NCBI GenBank assembly: GCA_028583605.1
Contig: CM053331.1
Span: 2,998,001-3,062,000 of the forward strand
Source of the DNA: Dastarcus helophoroides
Lineage: Eukaryota; Arthropoda; Insecta; Coleoptera; Bothrideridae
DNA: 64,000 nt
Direction: 5' to 3'
Shown here: piece by piece, positions 25,401 through 35,386 of the stretch
How the letters are laid out: each line of letters begins with the position of its first letter
How positions within the stretch are numbered: position 1 is the stretch's first letter
Translations under genes and position numbers: made by a program
Notes under the pieces: model-generated
What the model saw: only the letters and a program-made list of their open reading frames with translations
Told to the model about the DNA's origin: nothing
The model's database searches: none

Positions 25401-26731
25401 TTTAAGAAAAGGTTAAAATTTTCAAAAAAAAGTCGAAATTTTTTGACACTTTGATCTTTCTAAATTTTGAGAAATGTGCAAAATATATAAAAAAATTAAG
25501 GATAATGCAAACATTTTCAGAAACTTTCAAATTTCCAAAGAAAGTCAAAATTTTGAAAAAACTTTTTTAAAATTTCGAGTTATTTTAAAAACTCGATAAT
25601 AATTCTCAGATCTTTTGAATGTGTCTACTGTTTAGACACATTCAAAAGATCTGAGAATTATTATCGAGTTTTTAAAATAACTCGAAATTTTAAAAAAAAG
25701 TTTAAATTTTGAAAAATTGGGAAATTTTCACTAAAATTATCAAAAAAAAAAACCAAAATTTTCGAAGCCGGAATATTGCAAACAAGTCAAACATTATCAG
25801 CTAGATCAAGGTTTTCAAAAGTTGAAATATTGAGAAGTTAAAAATCTGAAAAAAGATTAAATTTTTCGTAGTTAAAATTTTAAACCAAGGTTGAAGATTT
25901 TTTTTAAAAAAGATTGAAATTTTAGGTCAACAAAATTAAAATTCTGAAAAAATGTTACAACGTTTCGCAAAGCGTCAAGATTTCAAAAAAAAAATTGAAA
26001 TTTTGAAAGAATTTGGAAAATTAAAAAGTAGCCAAATTTAAAAAAAAAACAAAAATAGTCGAAAATGTAAAAAAGTCGACATCCTGTAAAATGTCTCCAT
26101 TTTAAAATATCGAAACTTTGAAAAATAGTTGAAATTTTGAAAAATGGTCGACATTAAAAAACCAGTCGAAATTATTAAGAATTGAAATTTTTAATAAAAA
26201 TATTATAATTTTTCCAAAAAAAATGGTGACATTTTGAAAAAGATCGAAAATTTAAAAAGTCAAAAGTCCATTTCAAGAAAAGTCAAAAGTTCAAATTTTT
26301 AGAAAAAATAAAAATTTTCAAAGGGTGAAAATTCTGGAAAAATGTACTTAATTTTCAAAAAAAAATATAAAAAAACAAAACACCGAAAAGATTAAATATT
26401 TTCCAAAATGGAGATAATTTTAAAAAGAGAGTATACACAGATTTTTGGAAAAATCAATACTTAAAAATAAAATAAGGGTAAAATTACAAGAAAAGAATAT
26501 ACATTTTGGGATACAATCGAAATTTGGAAAAAATCCAGTTTTTCAAAAAACGCGACATTGCTCAAAAATTTTCATTGTCAAGTTTTCTAAGAAATCTAAT
26601 ATTTTCGAAAAATTACATTTTGAAAATGGCGAAATTTTTAGTCAATCATCGAAATCGAAATTTTGGATCAAACATAAAACTCTGAACATTGTCGCAGCAC
26701 CCCCATTAGTTTTGGCTACGAGCCGCCACTG
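22457..26731. mobile_element. Non-autonomous hAT-type DNA transposon (4,275 bp)
   Basis: Perfect 13-bp terminal inverted repeats CAGTGGCGGCTCG / CGAGCCGCCACTG bound the element. It is flanked by an 8-bp target duplication AATTTGAT (22,449-22,456) and AATTTGAC (26,732-26,739), with one mismatch. An 8-bp duplication with CAGTGGCG-like ends is the hAT signature. GCAGCACCCC occurs just inside both ends in direct orientation. The interior has no reading frame above about 95 codons and no transposase. The left half is T-rich (TTTTCTAAA/AAATTTC) and the right half A-rich (GAAAAAAGTCGAAATTTT), so the two halves look like very degraded inverted arms. A perfect 65-bp-arm palindrome lies at 25,563-25,697. 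Confidence 0.8.
25563..25697. repeat. Perfect palindrome, 65-bp arms
   Basis: Arms 25,563-25,627 and 25,633-25,697 are exact reverse complements separated by the 5-base loop CTGTT. The arm contains AACTCGATAATAATTCTCAG and ATCTTTTGAATGTGTCTA. It lies inside the hAT-type element in otherwise low-complexity DNA. The perfect match implies a recent origin or an assembly or read artefact. Confidence 0.9.
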
Positions 26732-26739
26732 AATTTGAC

Positions 26740-26835
26740 ATAAGAAAAAAATCTCCTGATTATTATATATTAAAAGAAGTATTTAGTAGTCAATTTAAGA
26801 TAATATTTTGAAGTAATAAATGAACTGAGCAGGGA
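26740..26835. other. Short AT-rich spacer
   Basis: Nothing recognised between the hAT-type element and the foldback element. Confidence 0.4.
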
Positions 26836-27557
26836 AATTAAGGGATATAAGAACCCAAATTTTTAGTTCATTTTTAAAAGATTGTAACTCAAAAAAAAAT
26901 AGTTAAAGAGAAAAACAAAAACAACCAAATTGAAGCTTCAAGTTTCTAGTTTTTAGATCTTAAGCTCAAGTTTTTAAAGCTTTAGCTATTTTTGACTAAT
27001 CATAAGAAAACTAGGGGTCGAAAATATTTCCAATTTTTTTTAACTTTAAGAGGGGTCGCAGATTTCAGTAATTTTTTTCAGTAATATCATTACAAAGTGG
27101 TTCTAGATAATTCAGTCTTATTTTATTCTGAGTAACTTTTAAGCTCTTTACGATAACTTTTGTCTGCGTTATTGCCTTTCTAACAAAAAGTCAAAAATGA
27201 TTTTTTGTTTGAGCAACAATAATACAGCAGAAAATCATCATACAGGGCTTGGGGATCTAACAAATTAAAAAAAATAAATGACTAAGGGGAGCTTTATAAT
27301 AATATTACTGAAATATAATATTGAAGCCTGTGGCCTAGTTAAAAATAAACAAAAATTTGGATATATTTTACGCCCAAGGTTTTCCTGTGATTAATCAAAA
27401 ACTGCTAAGGGTAAAAAATTTTAACTCAATATCTAAAAACTAGAAACATGATGCTTCAATTTGCTTCTTTTCATTTTTCTCTATGCCCATTTTTCTTTCA
27501 GTTGCAGCCTTCGAAAAATTACCTAAAAATTTGGAACTTTCCAAAACCCTTAACTTC
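26836..27557. mobile_element. Foldback/MITE-like element with ~200-bp inverted arms
   Basis: The left arm, about 26,836-27,035, matches the reverse complement of about 27,361-27,557. Shared words are TTAAGGG, CCAAATTTTTAG, CAAATTGAAGC and TTTCTAGTTTTTAGAT, then the GACTAATCATAAGAAAAC / GATTAATCACAGGAAAAC pair. Identity is moderate. No reliable target duplication was found, so the superfamily is open. The right arm overlaps the upstream part of the reading frame at 27,483-27,785. Confidence 0.55.
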
Positions 27558-27785
27558 TGTGTCTGGGGTATGTTTTTCCCTGCTTGGATGATATTGCAGA
27601 AAACATTTAATAATAAAATGCATTTTACACTAAATAAAAAAGTAGATAGTACACAGTTTACATCTTTCAACTTTGACTGTCCCAAATCCTTAAAGGAGAT
27701 TTCAAGAGTAAACATTAGGAAATTCCTCATCAAGAAACGAAGTGTATCTTTCCAGTTTTCCGTTTACAAAGCCCCCGTAATTTAA
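27483..27785 (+). pseudogene. Doubtful SOCS-box-like coding remnant
   Basis: An open frame of 100 codons ends at a TAA. Its second half carries CPKSLKEISRVNIRKFL, which resembles the N-terminal half of a SOCS box (proline, then SLxxLxRxxIRxxL), as found at the C terminus of ankyrin-repeat/SOCS proteins that bind elongin B/C. The second half of the box (LPxPxxLxxYL) is not clear, and the frame stops after VYKAPVI. The upstream half (to about 27,557) lies in a foldback-element arm, so the ATG and the good splice-acceptor-like stretch TTTTTCTTTCAG near 27,500 may be accidental. It could be a decayed terminal exon, or chance. The match is from memory of the family, not a search. Confidence 0.25.
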
Positions 27786-28499
27786 ATTCATTTCATATTT
27801 AAAAAAGTAGATGGTTGCTGGAAACATAATTATCATAAATTTCGTAAATAAGGATGCCCTAGGCTTTAAGACAATTTTTGAGTTACTGCAGCAACAAATT
27901 ACTTTCTGCTTTTGCTCGCTTGTTACGCTATAACCCTCCGGCTTGGATCAGTAATGAAACGATACGTTTCGTGTTGGTGAGGGAGGATGGGGGCAGCTTT
28001 TAACCACGAAACATTGCAAGGAATTAGAGGCTGTAATGTACAATTGATTTTTCTTCTTGTTGCTTAATGGTGCAGGGGGAGCCTTTAAGTCTTAAATAAT
28101 CATTTATTAAAACATGAAACCTTAAATAAGTAGCATATTTATTGTAAGTTTATTTGTCATTAACAGGGCTTATTAAGAAGCAACTGTTGGAAAATACTTT
28201 GTTTGAACTAGAGCAGAGTTTTCCATTTTTATCTGAAAAAATTATCTAGAATGAAACACTTTCTAATCGTGAGATTTTAACAAAACAGTTTTTATATTCA
28301 TACAAATATTAAACGCATACAAAGCTTATGAAAAATCAGTTAATATTAGCCCAATATATCAAAGTATGCTCACAAATAAAACAATAAAGTTTACGAACTT
28401 TAAAAAATGGATTTTAATGGCGATCTATCTTTTATCAGAAGAAAATATTATTTTTATGCAAGTTTAAACATAAACAGCTTCATCGTCTAAAAGGATTAA
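27786..28499. other. Low-copy sequence, no recognised gene
   Basis: The sequence is of normal complexity. A somewhat GC-richer stretch lies at about 27,900-28,075. No gene, repeat or TE end was recognised. Confidence 0.4.
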
Positions 28500-28970
28500 A
28501 CTCTGGATCGATAGAGACCTGAAGAAAAACCGTCAAACGAAACTTTCACATCGATAGTGGCCGTGAACTTTCACGATGTTGGCGGTTCGAAGCGATCCGG
28601 CTAAAAGGCGAACTTATTCAAAGTAACAATAACATAAAATCACGTACAAATGTCCGCAAGGAAAGGAAAAGGACACTAAAATGAAATCGCCGCCTGCATA
28701 TTTTAGCCCCGTGCTTTCTTCCGACTGTTCTATTTTCGTCGGGTGCGCGCCATAGAGGCGAACATAAAATCATCCCTAACAAAAATCTAATGTTATTCGG
28801 GCGAACGAGAACCGACGTAACTGTTGTTATTTTCTTGTTGTTCGGAAATATTTCCACCTTTTATGAACCCGCATATTATTCTCTGTGTGATTGTAATTGG
28901 TATTTATTGCAATAGGATTCTTTGTTTCCGGGGATGTATTGTCCCCTAAAACGATATGATGGAAAAAAAG
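28500..28970. other. GC-richer low-copy island
   Basis: This interval is clearly less AT-biased and CpG-richer than its surroundings (CGCCGCC, GGGTGCGCGCC, GGCGAACATAAAATCA). It contains several ACATAAAATCA-like words (near 28,630 and 28,760) that resemble Caudal/posterior-Hox-type sites. The 79-codon minus-strand frame at 28,618-28,857 has no recognised motif. A conserved regulatory element or non-coding exon is possible but unproven. Confidence 0.3.
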
Positions 28971-29156
28971 ACGAAAAAGGAACAATACAATAGTCCACAG
29001 GTGACATACTTTCGGTCTTTGATCTTTTCCCGTTATTAACCTTTATTAAAACTTATAACTAATGTTACGTCGATTGTTATCTAGCCAAAATAAAGTTGAA
29101 CGTTGGCAGGTTGAGTTGCATTTTGTTCCCTAAAACAACCACCAGTGATAAAGAAA

Positions 29157-29222
29157 TAATAATAACAACAACAACAACAACAACAGTAACCACAACAACA
29201 ACAACAACAAGCAACAAGCAAC
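29157..29222. repeat. (CAA)n/(AAT)n microsatellite
   Basis: An AAT run passes into two CAA runs separated by a CAGTAACCA interruption. The Val- and Cys-rich frames on the minus strand arise from it. Confidence 0.9.
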
Positions 29223-29227
29223 AGTAA

Positions 29228-29480
29228 ATTTGGTGGATGCGCCGGAGTTTTGTAATACGCGAGGTTTGAGATTCTACAAAACAGTGCATCACTCATACAA
29301 GATCTTTATTTTATTTGGTGGAGGCGCCAGAGGTTTCTAATGCTTGTAGCTGTTCAACGTGCTGCAGAATAATGGAAGAGTTTTATAAGATCTGCATCTT
29401 ATTTGGTAGATACACCGGAGTTTTCTAATGGGCGCAATTGTTCGAGGTTCTACAAAAAAATGAAAAAGTACTCGGTATAA
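29228..29480. repeat. Three ~87-bp tandem units
   Basis: ATTTGGTGGATGCGCCGGAG starts at 29,228, ATTTGGTGGAGGCGCCAGAG at 29,313 and ATTTGGTAGATACACCGGAG at 29,401 (spacing 85 and 88 bp). The units share TTTCTAATG and the AAGATCT spacer. A CCGGCGCATCCACCA word at about 49,108 is the reverse complement of the unit start, so a dispersed relative exists. Confidence 0.75.
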
Positions 29481-29591
29481 ATTATTAAATATAAAATAAA
29501 ATAAAACGCGTAAATAAAGCGTGGTGAGTGAATGGAAGATAAGGAAAGGAACAAGCGGGTATACTAAGATAACCACAACTAAAACTCGCTC

Positions 29592-29611
29592 CACACACAC
29601 ACACACACACA
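29592..29611. repeat. (CA)n microsatellite
   Basis: About ten uninterrupted CA dinucleotides. Confidence 0.95.
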
Positions 29612-29639
29612 ATAATTAGAAATGCTTATTGGCAACACT

Positions 29640-29890
29640 GTCCAACAGAGAAATTGCAAATGTCACTAACGGAGTGTTGGTATCATAGGCAAGACAAGTG
29701 ACAGATGGAATTGTGTCTATGAACGCGAGATTGCGCCAGAGAAATGTCAAGTAGTGTACTGCGTGTCAACCAATAGATGGTAGCACTGCGGGTCAGTCAC
29801 AGAAGGCGCATTGCATGTCAACCAACAGTTGGTGCACTGCGTGTCAACCACAGCAGACAATGTCACTGGGAATACTAGAAAATGGCGTCT
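29640..29890. repeat. Cluster of CTGCGTGTCAACCA direct repeats
   Basis: The word (A/C)CTGCGTGTCAACCA recurs at about 29,760, 29,812 (ATTGCATGTCAACCAAC) and 29,837, and related CACTGCGGGTCAGTCAC lies between. The spacing is about 25 and 50 bp. It is GC-richer than its flanks and has no reading frame. Confidence 0.6.
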
Positions 29891-30035
29891 AACGGGTTTC
29901 TACACGTGCAACTAAACAGAATAATGAAATAAAAGGGGCGTCGAGTCGCCGACTCTCGAATTAGCTATTAAGGCGTTTCCACGCGGTTAGAAAATCTTCC
30001 AGGGGCGATTACAATCGATGAAATATAAAATATTA
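29891..30035 (+). promoter_or_regulatory. Possible TATA/initiator region before S2
   Basis: TATAAAAT at 30,024-30,031 is followed by TCAGTT at 30,042 and AGTCAGTCG at 30,052. This is the same order and nearly the same spacing as in the LTR promoters at 1.79 and 11.48 kb. S2-type sequence starts directly downstream. It may be an LTR-derived edge; the evidence is motif layout only. Confidence 0.25.
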
Positions 30036-30285
30036 TTCTTTGTCAGTTGTAAGTCAGTCGAGGAATCAAACAAATTCTAATTTTGGTAAGTAGAAGAATT
30101 AATCCAGCTTCTTTCAAGTCAATGAAAGAATCAAACAAATTTTAACTCTTGGTTAAAGAAGTTGACTACATTTTAATCTTAGCAGTTGGTCAAGGAATCA
30201 AGCAGATTTAAGTATTTCTAAATCGAATAATCAATCTTTTTCATTTCATTTTTCATCAGCAAAGGTATTAAATATTATCTTTCAG
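30036..30285 (+). repeat. Degenerate S2 leader
   Basis: GTCGAGGAATCAAACAAATT, CAATGAAAGAATCAAACAAA and GGTCAAGGAATCAAGCAG recur at 60-75 bp intervals. They are diverged S2 sub-units at the array edge. Confidence 0.65.
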
Positions 30286-30560
30286 CCGAAGAGTCAAGAA
30301 AGATATCAAATATTATCTTTCAGCCGAAGAGTCAAGAAAGATATCAAATATTATCTTTCAGTCGAAGAGTCAAGAAAGATATCAAATATTATCTTTCAGT
30401 CGAAGAGTCAAGAAAGATATCAAATATTATCTTTCAGTCGAAGAGTCAAGAAAGATATCAAATATTATCTTTCAGCCGAAGAGTCAAGAAAGATATCAAA
30501 TATTATCTTTCAGTCGAAGAGTCAAGAAAGATATCAAATATTATCTTTCAGTCAAAGAGT
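30286..30560 (+). repeat. 38-bp minisatellite, 7 units
   Basis: Exact 38-bp periodicity starts (Y)CGAAGAGTC at 30,286, 30,324, 30,362, 30,400, 30,438, 30,476 and 30,514, and ends at a variant at 30,552. Units differ mainly at one C/T. There are no unique spacers, so this is not a CRISPR-like array. The GAAGAGTCA core and the ATCAAATATTA word are the same as in the S2 monomers next door. Confidence 0.95.
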
Positions 30561-33500
30561 CAGCGATATATTTCTTTTATCATTATCTAATCGATAAATG
30601 AATCAGACAGATTCTAATTTTGGGAAGTAGAAAAATTAATCATGTTTCATTTTTCATTTGAAGAGTCACATAACATATCTGTTTTGTCTGTTGCTAATCA
30701 AAAAGAATCAAACAAGTATTTTTTTCTGTGGATCAGTTGAAGTATCAAATAAAATCTACTTTATGCTGATGAAAGATCTTTATTTAAAATATTTTACGAA
30801 AACCTATTTCATTCGTTACAAGCTAGTCGAGGAATCAGACTTATTTAAATATTTGTAAATCCAACCATTGAACTATTTCATTGAAAGTAAGCGATGTATG
30901 TACTACTAGCGAATGTATGTACTATTTTTTAGTCGAAATGTCATACGAGATCCTTGTTTTATAATTGACAAATCGATTAAAGAATCAAACAAATTCTAAT
31001 TTTGGTAAGTAGCAGAATCAATCATGACTCGTTTTTCGAAGAGTCACAAAAATATATATTTTGTCTTTTGCAAGTTGATCAAAGAATAACACAGGTTCTT
31101 TGTTGTGTGAATAGGTTAAAGTATTAAATTAAACCTACTTTTTACCAGTCATAGAATATTTTAAAAACTTTATTATATCTTGCAAGTTGTAAATCGAATT
31201 ATCGAACTATTTCATTGCAAGTCAGCGAATGTATCAAATATTACCTTTTAATCAAAGAGTCACATGAAATATTTGTTTTATAATTGACGAATTGATCAAA
31301 GAATCAAACAAATTTTAATTTTGGTAAGTTGAAGAATCAATCATGACTCATTCTTCGAAGAGTCACAAAAAATATCAATTTTGTGTCTTGCAAGTTGATC
31401 AAAGAATTACACAGGTTCTTTGTACTGTGGATCGGTTAAGGTATTAAACACAATCTACTTTTTATCAGTTAAAGAAAATTATGAAAGCTTCATTACATCT
31501 TGCAAGTTAGTCGAGGAATCAGACTAATTTAAATATTTGTAAATCGAATCATCGAACTATTTCATTGCAAGTCAGCGAATGTATCAAATATTACCTTTTA
31601 ATCGAAGAGTCACATGAAATCTTTGTTTTATAATTGACGAATCGATCAAAGAATCAAACAAATTTTAATTTTGGTAAGTAGAAGAATCAATCATGACTCA
31701 TTCTTCGAAGAGTCACAAAAAATATCAATTTTGTGTCTTGCAAGTTGATCAAAGAATTACACAGGTTCTTTGTACTGTGGATCGGTTAAGGTATTAAACA
31801 CAATCTACTTTTTATCAGTTAAAGAAAATTATGAAAGCTTCATTACATCTTGCAAGTTAGTCGAGGAATCAGACTAATTTAAATATTTGTAAATCGAATC
31901 ATCGAACTATTTCATTGCAAGTCAGCGAATGTATCAAATATTACTTTTTAGTCGAAGAGTCACACGAAATTTTTGTTTTATAATTGACGAATCGATCAAA
32001 GAATTAAACAAATTCTAATTTTGGTAAGTAGAAGAATCAATCATGACTCATTCTTCGAAGAGTCACAAAAAATATGTATTTTGTCTGTTGCAAGTTGATC
32101 AAAGAATTTCACAGATTCTTTGTTCTGTGGATCGGTTGAAGTATTAAATAAAATTTACTTTTTATTAGTTAAAGAATTTTATAAAATATTTATTACATTA
32201 GTTGCAAGTTAGTCGAGGAATCAGACTAATTTAAATATTTGTAAATCGAATAATCGAACTATTTCATTGCAAGTCAGCGAATGTAGCAAATATTACCTTT
32301 TGGTCGAAGAGTCACATATAATTAACGAATCGATCAAAGAATTAAACAAAATCTAATTTTGGTAGGTAGAAGAATTAATCATGACTCATTCTTCGAAGAG
32401 TCACAAAATATATCTATTTTGTCTGTTGCAAGTTGATCAAAGAATTTCATAAGTTCTTTGTTCCTTGAAGCGGTTGAAGTATTAAATGAGATCTACCTTT
32501 TACTAGTTAAAGAATTTTATAAAATCCTTATTACATCTTGCAAGTTAGTCGCGGAATCAGACTAATTTAAATATTTGTAAATTGAACCATCGAACTATTT
32601 CATTGCAAGTCAGCGAATGTATCAAATATTACCTTCGAAGAGTCGAAAAGTCACACGAAATCTTTGTTTTATAATTGACAAATTAATCAAAGAATCAAAC
32701 AAATTTTAATTTTGGTAAGTAGAAGAATCAATCATGACTCATTCTTCGAAGAGTCACAAAAATTAAGCATTTTGTCTGTTGCAAGTTGATCAAAGAACTA
32801 CACAAGTTCTTTGTTCTGTGAATTAGTTAAAGTATTAAATGAAATCTACTTTTTACTCGTCGAAGAATTTTATAAAAGTTTTATTATCTTGCAAGTTAGT
32901 CGAGGAATCAGACTAATTTAAATATTTGTAAATCGACTCATCGAACTATTTCATTGCAAGTCAGCGAATGTATCAAATATTATCTTCTGTTCGAAAAGTC
33001 ACACGAAATCTTTGTTTTATAGTTGACAAAACGATCAAAGAATTAAGCAAAATCTAATTTTGGTAGGTAGAAGAATCTATCATGACTTATTCTTCGAAGA
33101 GTCACAAAATATATTTATTTTGTCCGTTGCAAGTTGATCAAAGAATAACACAGGTTTTTTGTTTTGTGAATCGTTTGAAGTATTAAATAAAATATATTTT
33201 TTTCTCGTCAAAGAATTTAATAAAAGCTCTATTACATCTTGCAGGTTAGTCGAAGAATCAGACTATTTTATTGCAAGTCAGCGAATGTATCAAATATTAC
33301 CTTTTAGTTAAAGACTCACACAAAATCTTTGTTTGATAATTAAAAAATCGATCAAAGAATCAAAAAAATTTTAATTTTGATAAGTAGAAGAATCAATTAT
33401 GACTCATTCTTCGAAGAGTCATAAAACATATCTCTTTTTGGCTGTTACAAGTTGATCAAATAATTTCACAGGTTCTTTGTTCTGTGGATCAGTTAAAGTA

Positions 33501-35240
33501 TTAAATAAAATCATTTTTTGATTAGTCAAAGAATTTTATAAAATATTTATTGCATTAGTTGCAAGTTAGTCGAGGAATCAGACTAATTTAAATATGTGTA
33601 AATTAAACCATGTATTTCATTGCAAATCAGTGAATGTATCAAATATTACCTTTTAGTCGAAGTCACACGAAATCATTGTTTTATAATTAACGAATTGATC
33701 AAAGAATCAAACCAATTCTAATTTTGATAAGCAGAAGAATCAATCATGACTCATTCTTTGAAGAGTCGCAAAAAATATCTATTTTGTCTGTTGCAAGTTG
33801 ATCAAAGGATTTCACAGGTTCTTTGTTCTGTGGATCGGTTAAAGTATTAAACAAAATCTACTTTTTACTTGTCAAAGAATTTTATAAAAACTTTATTACA
33901 TCTTGCAAGTTAGTCGAGAAATCAGACTAAATTAAATATTTGTAAATCGAATCATCGAACTTTCATTGCAAGTCAGCGAATGTATCAAATATTACCTTTT
34001 AATCGAAGAGTCACACAGAATTTTTATTTTATAATTGACGAATCGATCAAAGAATCAAACAAATTCTAATTTTGGTGAGTAGAAGAATCAATCATGACTC
34101 ATTCTTCGAAGAGTCACAAAAATATCTCTTTTGTCTGTTGCAAGTTGATCAAAGAATTTCACAGGTCCTTTGTTCTGTGAATTGGTTGAAGTATTAAATA
34201 TAATCTATTTTTTATTGGTCAAAAAATTTTATAAAATCTTTATAACATAAGTTGCATGTTAGTCGAAAAATTAGACTAATTTAAATATTTGTAAACCGAA
34301 TAATCAAACTATTTCATTGGAAGTCAGCGAATGTATTAAATATTACCTTTTAGTTAAAGAGTCATACGAAATCTTTGTTTTATAATAGACGAATGGATTA
34401 AACAATCAAACAAATTTTAATTTAGAAGAAGAAGAAGAATAATCAATCGTGACTCATTCTTCAACGAGTTACAAAAATATCCAATATGTGACTGAAAGAG
34501 TCATAAAAAATAACTATTGTGTCTGTTGCAAGTTGATCAAAGAATTTCACAGGTCCTTTGTTTTGTAGATAGGTTGAAGTATCAAATAAAATCTACTTTT
34601 TATTAGTCAAAGAATTTTATAAAATATCTATTACATTAGTTGCAAGTTAGTCGAGGAATCAGACTAATTTAAATATTTGTAAATCGACTCATCGAACTAT
34701 TTCATTGCAGGTCAGCGAATGTATCAAATATTACCTTTTAGTCGAAGAGTCACACGAAATCTTTGTTTTCTAATTGACGAATTGATCAAAGAAGCAAACA
34801 AGTTTTAATTTTGGTAAGTAGAAAAATCAATCATGACTCATTATTCGAAGAGTCACAAAAATATCTCTTTTGTCTGTTGCAAGTTGATCAAAGAATTTCA
34901 CAGGTTCTTTGTTCTGTGGATCAGTTAAAATATTAAATAAAATGTACTTTTTACTAGTCGAAGAATTTTATAAAATCTTTATTGCATCAGTCGCAAGTAA
35001 GTCAAGGAATCAGACTAATTTAAATATTTGTAAATTGATTAATTTAACTATTTCATTGCAATTCAGCGAATGTATTAAATATTACCTTTAAGTCGAGCAG
35101 TCACACGAACTCTTTGTTTTATAGTTAACGAATCGATCAAAGAATTAAACAAAATCTAATTTTAGTAAGTAGAAGAATTAATCATGACTCATTTTTCAAA
35201 CAGTTACAAAAAATATTTATTTTGTCTGTTGCAAGTTGTT
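30561..35240 (+). repeat. Satellite S2, ~346-bp units
   Basis: About 12-13 tandem units are marked by CAAGTTGATCAAAGAAT at about 31,071, 31,396, 31,743, 32,092, 32,429, 32,788, 33,130, 33,451, 33,797, 34,144, 34,529 and 34,877 (spacing 321-385, mostly 345-349). Each unit contains about ten degenerate GAAGARTCA/TCAAAGAATCA cores 26-44 bp apart, so it is a higher-order form of the neighbouring 38-bp repeat. Almost every unit holds TTGGTAAGTAGAAG, a consensus 5' splice-site word. Units at 31.4-31.9 kb are nearly identical to each other; the rest are more diverged. Confidence 0.9.
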
Positions 35241-35242
35241 CT

Positions 35243-35386
35243 GATGCACATACTAATAGGTTTAAACATTCATTGGATTTGAAGTTTGAAAACCAAAGAC
35301 CGGTTTTGATCTTGTTAGAACGAAACCGGTCTTTGGTTGCCAAACTTCGAATCTAATAAATGTTCAAACCTATTGGTCTGTACATT
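35243..35386. repeat. Long hairpin, 64-bp arms (copy 1)
   Basis: Arms 35,243-35,306 and 35,323-35,386 pair with a 16-base loop. The innermost 14 bp, CCAAAGACCGGTTT / AAACCGGTCTTTGG, are perfect. The outer arms (AATAGGTTTAAACATTCATT / AATAAATGTTCAAACCTATT) have a few mismatches. It lies where S2 stops. A relic of the same element is at 10.6-10.8 kb, so it is a dispersed foldback-type element. Confidence 0.85.

Noticed and set aside
29077..29296. Val-rich and Cys-rich minus-strand proteins
   Set aside because: They are translations of the (CAA)n microsatellite.
30286..30560. CRISPR-like array of 38-bp direct repeats
   Set aside because: Units are head-to-tail with no unique spacers, and the surroundings are eukaryotic satellite.
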